Origin: Thermoguttaceae bacterium
GTDB lineage: Bacteria > Planctomycetota > Planctomycetia > Pirellulales > Thermoguttaceae
DNA: 54,754 nt
Reading direction: 5' to 3'
Assembly: GCA_017939795.1 (NCBI GenBank)
Contig: JAGBAA010000046.1
Coordinates: 1 to 54,754, forward strand
In this document: positions 17,705 to 25,232 of the stretch, in pieces
Numbering within the stretch: position 1 is the first letter of the stretch
Layout: every line of letters begins with the position of its first letter
Program-made: the position numbers and the translations under genes
Notes under the pieces: generated by a model
The model's database searches: none
Seen by the model: only the letters and a program-made list of their open reading frames with translations
What the model was told of the DNA's origin: nothing

Positions 17705-20700
17705 TCAACGTTCCAGACGCGCGATCGCTTCTTCAACGGCGGCAAGCTGAGCTTTCAGATCCGCCAGAGACGCACGCTCTGCATCGACGACCTTCGCCGG
17801 GGCTTTGGCCGTGAAAGCTTCGTTCGAGAGCTTCTTTTCCTTGCCCGCAATGAATCCGAGCAGTTTCTCGCGCTGTGTGCGGTTCTTTTTCAGTTCCGCT
17901 TCCACATCGATCAGGCCTTCAAGGTCTACGCCGAGTTCCCAGTTCGCACCCGTTGCGTTGGATGAGAGTTCCGGCATTTTTGCGTCCGGACCGCATTCCG
18001 TCAGGACTGCCTGTGCCATGGACGTGAAGTACGGTTTCATCGGCAGGATCAGTGCGGCGATCTCTGCCGGGCACTTCACCGCAAATTTGACTTCCTGTTT
18101 GACCGGTACGTTCTGACGCGCACGGATCTCACGCACCGCTTTCAGGACATCCTGGAAAACGACGAACTGCGCTTCGATCGTCGGATCGATCCGGTTTGCC
18201 GTATCGACGAACCACGGAGCGTTCATGATGCTTTCCGGCTGTTCGCGGGCAAGGTCTTCCGCCGTCAGACCGCGTTTGGGCGCGACCTTCGCCATCAGCT
18301 GCCAGACCTCTTCCGTAATGAGCGGAATGACCGGATGCCAGAGCTTCAGCAGCGCATCCAGAACGAACGCGACGACTCGCTTGGCGACCGGTTTGAGTTC
18401 CGGCGTCTGAAGACGATATTTCGCGATCTCGATGTAGTTGCTGCAGAACTCATCCCACGTGAAATCATACAGTGTACGGACACAGGCGGCGTAATCGTAT
18501 TTTTCGATCCCTTCCGTGAACATTTTCGCCATCGTGCAGAGACGGCTCAGGATCCATTTGTCCTCCATGAAAAGTTCATCGTCGGAAATAGGTTCCAGCG
18601 TGTAGTCCGGACGGGAAACTTCTTCAAGGTCTTCCATCAGGTACATCATGGCGAAACGGGAAGCATTCCACAGTTTATTGCAGAAATTGCGTCCCATCTC
18701 GAAACGCTCGGAGATGACCGTGCCGCGTTTCAGAGCCAGGTCTTCCTCTTTCTTCGCCCACTGGGTCGAGAAGAATTCCTTGCATTTCGGGCACTTTACG
18801 CGCGGGCGAATTCGGTTTTCCTTCGTCTGCTCGACGCTTTCACCACAGTGCGGGCACTCGAAATCGACGGGAAGACGGACGTCCTGAGAATCGGTCGCGA
18901 GCCACGCTACGCCCAGACGCAGCGCATCCGCGCCGTACTTCTCGATGACGTCGAGCGGGTCGATGCCGTTTCCTTTGGATTTGGACATCGTTTCGCCGTA
19001 CTTGTCGAGGATCTTCGGGTGAATGTAGACGTGCGGGAACGGGATCTCTCCGCAGTTCTGCAGGCCCGTCAGGACCATGCGGGCGACCCAGAGCGTAATG
19101 ATGTCGCGGCTCGTGATCAGAACGCTCGTCGGATAGTAGTACTTGAGCTCTTCCGTCTGTTCCGGCCAGCCAAGTGTCGAGTGGGGCCAAAGTGCGGAGC
19201 TGAACCACGTGTCGAGCACGTCGTCATCCTGGACCAGTTCCCAGCCGGGGAGCGCGTCTTTCGCCAGCTCGCCGTCCTGCAGGCAGATCCACCACTCTTT
19301 TCCTTCTTCATCCCACGCCCACTTTACGTCGGAACGGTCGGCAAACGCGGTTTTCAGTTCGTCTTCGGTCGGCATTTTTTCGGAACCGTCCGCGGCGCGC
19401 ACGTACCAGATCGGGATCCGGTGCCCCCACCAGAGCTGACGTCCGATCGGCCAGTCGCGTTTCTCGGAGAGCCAGTCGAGGTACGTTTTGGCGTAGCGTT
19501 CCGGGAAGATTTGCACACGACCGTCAGTCACGGCATCCATCGCGCTCTGAGCCAGATCGGCCATGCGGACGAACCACTGGTCGTTCAGGAACGGCTCAAT
19601 GACCGTTTTGGAGCGGTCACTGACCGGGACTTCGTGCTGATGATCTTCCACTTTGAGGAGGATGCCGGCGGCTTCCAGGTCCGCGACGATCACTTCACGT
19701 GCTTCGAGCATCTTCATGCCGACGTATTTTTCTGGTACCGTGCGGCTCAGTGCTGGTTCTTCGGCAGTCACGTTGGCGAATTTTCTTCCGTCCCAGGCAT
19801 AAACGCTCGCTTCGGCGGTCAGCGAGCCGTCTTTCTTCATGATGCTGATGAACGGCACCATGGCGCGTTTCCCGACTTCAAAGTCGTTCGGGTCGTGTGC
19901 CGGCGTGATCTTCACGCAGCCGGTCCCCATTTCCGGTTTTGCCCAGATGTCCGTCACGAGCGGGATCTCGCGGTTCGCCAACGGCAGCATGAGTTTTTTG
20001 CCGGCTTTCGCCATTTCCGCGAGCTTTTCGAGCAGCTCAAGATGCGTTTCACGGCGTTTCAGGAGCGTTTCGAGTTTCGCTTCCAGTTCCGCTTTTTCCG
20101 CGTCCCGTCCCGCAGCTTCCGCGGCGGCAAGTTCTTCGCGGATCGCATTTTCGAGCAGGTCGAGCTGCTTGCGCGGTTCCGGATGGCACGCGACGCACGT
20201 ATCGCCGAGCATCGTTTCCGGACGGGTCGTCGCGACCGTCACGTACTCCAGATCGCCTTCCTGCGGGTCGATGACCGGGTACTTCAGGTACCAGAAATGG
20301 CCGTCGTGTGTTTCATTGTTGATCTCGTCGTCGCTCACGGCCGTCTGAAGCGCAGTGTCCCAGTTCACGAGTTTCTTGCCGCGGTAGATCAGGCCTTTTT
20401 CAAAGAACGTGAAGAATGTGTTTCGGACTGCACGCGCACAGACCGGGTCGAGCGTGAAACGCAGACGGTCCCAATCGCAGCTGACGGACAGTTTCTTCAG
20501 CTGGCCGATGATGCGCTTCTCGAAAGAGTCTTTCCAATCCCAGATACGCTTGACCATCGCATCGCGTCCGATGTCGTTTCTGGTCAGTCCTTCTTCCTCA
20601 CGGAGTTTTTTTTCCACCATCGCCTGCGTCGCGATCCCTGCGTGGTCCGTACCGGGAACCCAGAGAGCCTCGAAGCCCTGCATTCGCTTCATGCGGATCT

Positions 20701-20902
20701 GGATGTCCTGCAGCGTATTATTCAGCGCGTGTCCCATGTGCAGCGCGCCCGTGACGTTCGGCGGCGGAATCACGATGGTGAACGGCTTTTTATCCGGATT
20801 CGGCGTGCTGTGGAAAAGTCCGTTTTCCTCCCACCAGGGATACCATTTTTCCCATGCGGAGTGGAAATCGTACTGCTTCGGAAGTTCGAAAGTTTCTGAC
20901 AT
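17705..20902 (-). CDS. valS: Valyl-tRNA synthetase with two lineage-type insertions
   Basis: A 1065-residue class Ia synthetase that charges tRNA-Val and edits mischarged threonine. HIGH motif: PPPNVTGALHMGH (residues 47-58). KMSKS motif appears as TMSKS (638-642), with Thr in place of the first Lys. The CP1 editing domain shows TTRPETMLGD. The DWPIGRQLWWGHRIPIWY and DDVLDTWFSSALWP segments are typical ValS, and the C-terminal coiled arm is present. Two extra segments stand out: about 60 charged, Ala/Glu/Leu-rich residues inside CP1 (241-302), probably a helical hairpin, and a zinc-ribbon-like insertion after KMSKS with CPHC (683-686) and CPKC (704-707). Length is above the usual 880-950 because of these. 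Confidence 0.95.
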   Translation of the reverse strand: MSETFELPKQYDFHSAWEKWYPWWEENGLFHSTPNPDKKPFTIVIPPPNVTGALHMGHALNNTLQDIQIRMKRMQGFEALWVPGTDHAGIATQAMVEKKLREEEGLTRNDIGRDAMVKRIWDWKDSFEKRIIGQLKKLSVSCDWDRLRFTLDPVCARAVRNTFFTFFEKGLIYRGKKLVNWDTALQTAVSDDEINNETHDGHFWYLKYPVIDPQEGDLEYVTVATTRPETMLGDTCVACHPEPRKQLDLLENAIREELAAAEAAGRDAEKAELEAKLETLLKRRETHLELLEKLAEMAKAGKKLMLPLANREIPLVTDIWAKPEMGTGCVKITPAHDPNDFEVGKRAMVPFISIMKKDGSLTAEASVYAWDGRKFANVTAEEPALSRTVPEKYVGMKMLEAREVIVADLEAAGILLKVEDHQHEVPVSDRSKTVIEPFLNDQWFVRMADLAQSAMDAVTDGRVQIFPERYAKTYLDWLSEKRDWPIGRQLWWGHRIPIWYVRAADGSEKMPTEDELKTAFADRSDVKWAWDEEGKEWWICLQDGELAKDALPGWELVQDDDVLDTWFSSALWPHSTLGWPEQTEELKYYYPTSVLITSRDIITLWVARMVLTGLQNCGEIPFPHVYIHPKILDKYGETMSKSKGNGIDPLDVIEKYGADALRLGVAWLATDSQDVRLPVDFECPHCGESVEQTKENRIRPRVKCPKCKEFFSTQWAKKEEDLALKRGTVISERFEMGRNFCNKLWNASRFAMMYLMEDLEEVSRPDYTLEPISDDELFMEDKWILSRLCTMAKMFTEGIEKYDYAACVRTLYDFTWDEFCSNYIEIAKYRLQTPELKPVAKRVVAFVLDALLKLWHPVIPLITEEVWQLMAKVAPKRGLTAEDLAREQPESIMNAPWFVDTANRIDPTIEAQFVVFQDVLKAVREIRARQNVPVKQEVKFAVKCPAEIAALILPMKPYFTSMAQAVLTECGPDAKMPELSSNATGANWELGVDLEGLIDVEAELKKNRTQREKLLGFIAGKEKKLSNEAFTAKAPAKVVDAERASLADLKAQLAAVEEAIARLER

Positions 20903-20954
20903 TTTGGCACCAAATTAACGTAAATTGATTGAAAAACAGAAAAATTTTCCACTC

Positions 20955-20982
20955 ATTTTACCGGAAATCGAAATCTTTTCAA
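20955..20982 (-). promoter_or_regulatory. Predicted promoter of valS
   Basis: Minus strand: TTGAAA (20982-20977), 16-nt spacer, TAAAAT (20960-20955). The leader is about 45 nt. Confidence 0.6.
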
Positions 20983-21026
20983 GGGGGGGAGCGTTCTGTT
21001 TCCAAAGACTGTGCAGACTTTCAAAT

Positions 21027-21070
21027 AAAAAAAGCACCCAGGGATTCCCTGGAAAGAAAAACCTGGGTGA
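21027..21070 (-). terminator. Intrinsic terminator of the GH13 gene
   Basis: Minus strand: CACCCAGG and CCTGGGTG pair around a 19-nt loop; a T7 run follows. It lies 60 nt past the GH13 stop and closes the two-glycosidase unit. Confidence 0.75.
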
Positions 21071-21129
21071 TTTGGGGGCACATTTTTTATTGGTGTGCCA
21101 TTTTTCAGATCTTCAGGGCGTACGGGCTT

Positions 21130-22557
21130 TTACTCGATGAGGAATCCCCAGGCGTCAAGTTCAAGATGCTTTTGCGTTCCGTCTGGGAGCGTCACGCTGC
21201 CGGAAACGGCTTTTCCGCGAACGTTCACGGCGACGAGCGTCTGTTTTTCACCCAGAACGCGCAGGTACGTCAGGACGTCCTTTTCCACGGAATTATCGAG
21301 CCAGACCAGTTTTCCGGCAGTGAGTTCCGGACGTGCTTTTCGTTCCGCGGCGAGTTGGCGGATCAGAGCTGTTCGGCGTTTCGCTTCGTCGGAATCCGCG
21401 TTTTCCCAGTCGATTTTGCAGCCAAATTTGGAACCGAAGATCGAGTGGCGGTTTTTATCGCAGATCTCCTGTCCACAGTAGAGCATCGGGGTCCCGTCAA
21501 GCGTGAACATCATGGCGAGCATGGCATTCACGCCTTTTTCGGTCCAGCGTTTTTCGACACGGTTTTGGTAATCGTCGTTCGAGATGTCGTGATTATCGAT
21601 GTAGTGGATCACGCGGTCACCGCCGATCGGACGCTGATTCCGAAAACGTTCTTTCACTCCCCGGATCTCTTTTGCAGAGAGACCTTCATCGTAGACGCGC
21701 CGGATGTAGCTGTAGATCGGGAAACTGTAGTTCAGGTCGAACGCTTTTAGCTGATCCCGCCAGCGCGTTCCTTCGGAGAGAAGACCGATCTCCGGTTCGA
21801 TTTTTTCGAGCCGAACGCGGGCTTCTTCCCAGAAATCGAGCGGAATGCGGTCTGCGACGTCCATTCGGAAGCCGTCGACGCCGTACTCGCTGACCCACTG
21901 TTCCATGTTCGCATAGAGGTACTCGCGCAGTTTCTGAGAATTAAAGTTCAGGGCCGGGTACTTCCAGGCCTCGGTGATGATTTTCCCGTTTTTGTCGCGT
22001 TTCACGAAATCGGGATCTTTTTCAATCAAAACGGCCGTCGGTCCGCAGTGAACGTAGACCATATCGAGCATGACGCGCAGGCCGAGCGAGTGCGCGGTGT
22101 CGATGAACGATTTCAGGTCTGCGTTGGTTCCATATTCGGGATCCACATGGTAGAAGTCTTTCATCCGGTAGGGATTCCGCGGATTTTCCATGCCGGACTT
22201 TTTCTGTCGCGGACTCCAGAATTCGCGGTTCATGTCGTCGTCTGCGACAAAAACTGGGCAGAGGTAGACGATCGTGACGCCGAGATCCGCAATGTGCTGA
22301 AGTTTTCCTTCCGCGGCTTTCAGAGTCCCTTCCGGCGTGAAGGCTCGCGGATTGATCTGGTACATGACGCCTTCCGCGATCCATTTTTTGGCGGGACGGG
22401 CGATCTGCTGATTCAGCGGGAGCTCCGGGATTTTCGCAGCGGATGCCGATACCGGGACTGCCGTTTGGGGAGTCTGCGCGAATGCCTGAAAGCCCGGAAA
22501 TACAGAACCTGCCGAGACAATACACGCCAGCATGAAACTGGAAATGGTTTTTTTCAT
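21130..22557 (-). CDS. Secreted GH13 alpha-amylase family enzyme
   Basis: A 475-residue retaining glycosidase. The start MKKTISSFMLACIVSAGSV begins a signal peptide; the longer open frame upstream lacks one. The TIM barrel carries the four GH13 regions: DMVYVHC (165-171), GFRMDVAD with nucleophile Asp233, LLSEGTR with acid/base Glu262, and IDNHD with Asp324. A short C-terminal beta domain with VAVNVRGKAVSG ends the protein. Known members hydrolyse alpha-1,4-glucans or cyclodextrin-type substrates; the specificity here is open. It is the second gene of a unit behind the agarase-like gene, 144 nt apart, so starch-type and galactan-type activities may be co-expressed. Localised outside the cytoplasm. 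Confidence 0.9.
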   Translation of the reverse strand: MKKTISSFMLACIVSAGSVFPGFQAFAQTPQTAVPVSASAAKIPELPLNQQIARPAKKWIAEGVMYQINPRAFTPEGTLKAAEGKLQHIADLGVTIVYLCPVFVADDDMNREFWSPRQKKSGMENPRNPYRMKDFYHVDPEYGTNADLKSFIDTAHSLGLRVMLDMVYVHCGPTAVLIEKDPDFVKRDKNGKIITEAWKYPALNFNSQKLREYLYANMEQWVSEYGVDGFRMDVADRIPLDFWEEARVRLEKIEPEIGLLSEGTRWRDQLKAFDLNYSFPIYSYIRRVYDEGLSAKEIRGVKERFRNQRPIGGDRVIHYIDNHDISNDDYQNRVEKRWTEKGVNAMLAMMFTLDGTPMLYCGQEICDKNRHSIFGSKFGCKIDWENADSDEAKRRTALIRQLAAERKARPELTAGKLVWLDNSVEKDVLTYLRVLGEKQTLVAVNVRGKAVSGSVTLPDGTQKHLELDAWGFLIE

Positions 22558-22701
22558 ATTTTGGGGGCCTTTCGTGAAATTGGGATGGGAAATGAGGAAA
22601 CGAATGGAACGGGAACGCACGGAAACATACGGAAACGGGCGGAGCTGGAATCGGATGTGTGCCAAATCATGCATTTTCGTGCGTTCCCAATCGAGGCGGA
22701 A

Positions 22702-24858
22702 CTATTTTTTTACGTTTTCAGAGCGGATGCGGTACATGGTGCGTCCGATCTCGCGAACTTTGGCGATGATCTCCGGATACGGAGTGTCGGTAAGGTCGAC
22801 CAGTCCGATCTGGTAGTTTTCGCCGTCAAAGCGTCCCGTCGTAGCCTGTGCGCCGTACTGGAACCAGTGAGTACCGACGATCGCGGGATTTTCGAGTGCG
22901 GAACGGACGTATGCATAGTATTTTTCTGCACGCTCGTTCTGGTCTTTCGCACCTCGCAGTCCAGTGTGGAAGACGCCGCGGTCCAGTGCTCCGAAATGAA
23001 ACTCGCCGATGATGCACGGTTTATCGATCCCTTCGGGAAGATGGAAGCGTTTCAGATTTTCCTCGTACCGATTGTAGCTCATGACGTCCACGTATTTCGC
23101 CATTGCGTACGCGGCCGTATCGCAGGTCCACGCAAAACGGCAGCCAAGATCAAGTGTTTCCGGCGCCCCGGCACGGAGTTCTTCGTGAATGACCGCGAAG
23201 TATTTCTCCGCGATGACGGCATAGAAAGCGTCCAAATCGGGATTCATGGCGGGATCTTTCGGAACCGCAGTGGACTGGATGACCGCGTTCCAATCCGCGT
23301 ATCCTGTTTTCCAGACCTGATTGAGTTTTTCGATGGTGCCGTACTTTTGCTGAAGAAATTTTACGAACTCCAGTTTTGCCGGCTGGTCGGCAGGAGAACC
23401 CAGTGCGGCCTGCGCCAGGGAGTACTGACTGCCCCAGGAAAGTTCATTATTCACGAACGCGCCGATGCAGTACGGACTGTTGAGCGCTTCCTGATTCGAT
23501 TTTACGGAATTCCGGATCGACGTGCGGAATTCCTGGGTGAACGGATCCGGGAACTTGCCCCAGTATCCTTCGGAACCTTCGATCGGACGGCCTCCGGCGT
23601 AAAGCGTCACGACGTACGGTGTTTTCTGCATCTTGAAGATCTCGCCGCTCGACCAGTTCCCGATCGTGTTCATTCCCCAGCTCGCGAGACGAGCATGTGC
23701 TGATTCATTGTGCTTCGCCGCGAAATCGGGGCCGTACTTGCGTAGGAGATTCGCCTGCGTCCAGTTGAACGTACGGAATTCTCCCTTGCCGCCATAGTAT
23801 CCAATGTGCGTCCACCCTTTGCCGTAGAACGGCGATTCTTTGGGGAGCTCCTCAAAATAGTGTTCGCGGTCCGAGATCGGTCCGTTTCCGTTCGACATTC
23901 CGACGCAATCCGTTCCGTGCGACCAGAAAAGATGGCCGTCGGGAGTGACGAACCACCAGTTCCCGTCTACTTTTTCGACACGGAAATGCCCGGTCGCTTT
24001 GAGTTTCGGGCCGTCGAGCCAGCCGCCGTATTTGTCCCAGTTTCCTGGACGCGGATTTGCCGCGAGGTCCGCCTTTTCCGCCTCGATCCGTTCCGCAAAT
24101 TCGGCATCTGAGTGGATCTTTCCGGGCCAGTCCTCATACTTGAACTGTCCGTAACGGTCGATCATAGGAAAGAATTCCTCCGGCGTCATCTTCATCCAGT
24201 CCGCCGTCATGTTTTTGCGGACGGTTTCTTCTGCGCGTACGGAGTAGATCCGGAATTTCGCGGGCCGGGCTTCTTTCCCAATGAAAATGAAGAGCGAAAG
24301 AACGTTCTGCCAGTCGAGCGACGCTCCCGACGTTCTCGCACCGCCGGGGAGTCCGCGCATCCCGAAGACTTTTCCGCGAAGCTGTTCCGGGAACGCAGCC
24401 GGGAGGGAGATCTCGCAGGTCTTGCGCGTTTTGGCTTCTACCTGGAAACTGGAAGTGAACCAGTTCGCATTATTCTGCCGTGCCGCCGCGTCATCGATGC
24501 GCACATGGTAGGTCATGGGATGGTCTTCCAGATTCTCGATGTCCACGAGGATCTGCGTCTTTCCCTCCAGATCCCACTCACCGCGCCAGACCGGACCGGG
24601 CCAGTCGTATCCGCGGCCGTGAGCGTCAAATTCCGCATACGCACCGTCCACAGAGACCGACGCATCCGTCGCGTTCAGGTCAGTTTGAGGAATCATCGCG
24701 GGGGTGAAGAAGACGAGCTCCTGTCCGGCATTTTTCTGAATTGCGGCAGGTGCTGCATCTGCGGCAGAAAGAGCCGCGGGAGAAATGGAAAGCGCGGCAG
24801 CTGGAACTCCGGCAAGAAGCAGGGCCGCGAGGTATTTGGAATGGCGGGATCGATTCAT
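22702..24858 (-). CDS. Secreted agarase-like (GH50-related, clan GH-A) glycoside hydrolase
   Basis: A 718-residue exported enzyme. The ATG at 24858 has AAAGG about 6 nt upstream; a TTG two codons earlier is less likely. A signal peptide with long Ala-rich stretch leads into a beta-sandwich domain (about 45-215), then a TIM barrel from about 290 whose entry GHFRVEKVDGNWWFVTPDGH and HLFWSHGTD closely resembles beta-agarases. Clan-A catalytic glutamates are seen in FVNNELSWG (Glu472) and CIIGEFHFG (Glu619). The family acts on agar or related beta-galactans, but GH42-like or other GH-A activities are possible, so substrate is not fixed. Together with the GH13 downstream it forms a two-gene export unit. 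Confidence 0.75.
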   Translation of the reverse strand: MNRSRHSKYLAALLLAGVPAAALSISPAALSAADAAPAAIQKNAGQELVFFTPAMIPQTDLNATDASVSVDGAYAEFDAHGRGYDWPGPVWRGEWDLEGKTQILVDIENLEDHPMTYHVRIDDAAARQNNANWFTSSFQVEAKTRKTCEISLPAAFPEQLRGKVFGMRGLPGGARTSGASLDWQNVLSLFIFIGKEARPAKFRIYSVRAEETVRKNMTADWMKMTPEEFFPMIDRYGQFKYEDWPGKIHSDAEFAERIEAEKADLAANPRPGNWDKYGGWLDGPKLKATGHFRVEKVDGNWWFVTPDGHLFWSHGTDCVGMSNGNGPISDREHYFEELPKESPFYGKGWTHIGYYGGKGEFRTFNWTQANLLRKYGPDFAAKHNESAHARLASWGMNTIGNWSSGEIFKMQKTPYVVTLYAGGRPIEGSEGYWGKFPDPFTQEFRTSIRNSVKSNQEALNSPYCIGAFVNNELSWGSQYSLAQAALGSPADQPAKLEFVKFLQQKYGTIEKLNQVWKTGYADWNAVIQSTAVPKDPAMNPDLDAFYAVIAEKYFAVIHEELRAGAPETLDLGCRFAWTCDTAAYAMAKYVDVMSYNRYEENLKRFHLPEGIDKPCIIGEFHFGALDRGVFHTGLRGAKDQNERAEKYYAYVRSALENPAIVGTHWFQYGAQATTGRFDGENYQIGLVDLTDTPYPEIIAKVREIGRTMYRIRSENVKK

Positions 24859-24967
24859 GGGCAACCTTTCTATTTATGGGTGGGATTGTGGATTTATGAA
24901 ATGGATCGGCTGGAAAAGTCTGATTTTTGGCAGACTTCCCGAGTCCGCAAAGGAACCGTTTCCGTCA

Positions 24968-24995
24968 ATTTTATCCTCTCTGTAAAAAAATTCAA
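24968..24995 (-). promoter_or_regulatory. Predicted promoter of the agarase-like/GH13 unit
   Basis: Minus strand: TTGAAT (24995-24990), 16-nt spacer, TAAAAT (24973-24968). Divergent from the LRR gene promoter about 130 bp away. Confidence 0.55.
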
Positions 24996-25126
24996 GGCGG
25001 GTGGGGCACTGTGGGCTTTTTTTCGGGGAAAATTTTTGAGTTTTTTCTGTTTTTTGAGCTTTCCGGAAGTTTTTTGAAATTTTCAGGAAATTTAACGCTT
25101 TTCATCCGGATTTCGGGACAGTCTCC

Positions 25127-25155
25127 TTGACGCACCCGCCTCCATGAGGTAGAAT
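25127..25155 (+). promoter_or_regulatory. Predicted promoter of the LRR surface gene
   Basis: TTGACG (25127-25132), 17-nt spacer, TAGAAT (25150-25155). Upstream, T-runs of 5-7 nt recur about every 9-10 bp at 25016-25083, the same arrangement as at 8551-8617 but less regular. The leader is about 70 nt. Confidence 0.65.
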
Positions 25156-25232
25156 GAGAGGAGCATTTGGCCCTGCACGCCATGCGAGCGGTCTGTCCCT
25201 CCCAAGAAACCCCTAAATTGAAAGGTTCCTTT

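Noticed and set aside
18335..20899. An 854-codon open frame antisense to valS
   Set aside because: The antisense product has no recognisable domain and is Arg/Phe/Val-rich as expected from the reverse of a GC-biased gene. Similar long antisense frames cover the FG-GAP gene (47519-49501), the agarase-like gene and the left-edge gene.
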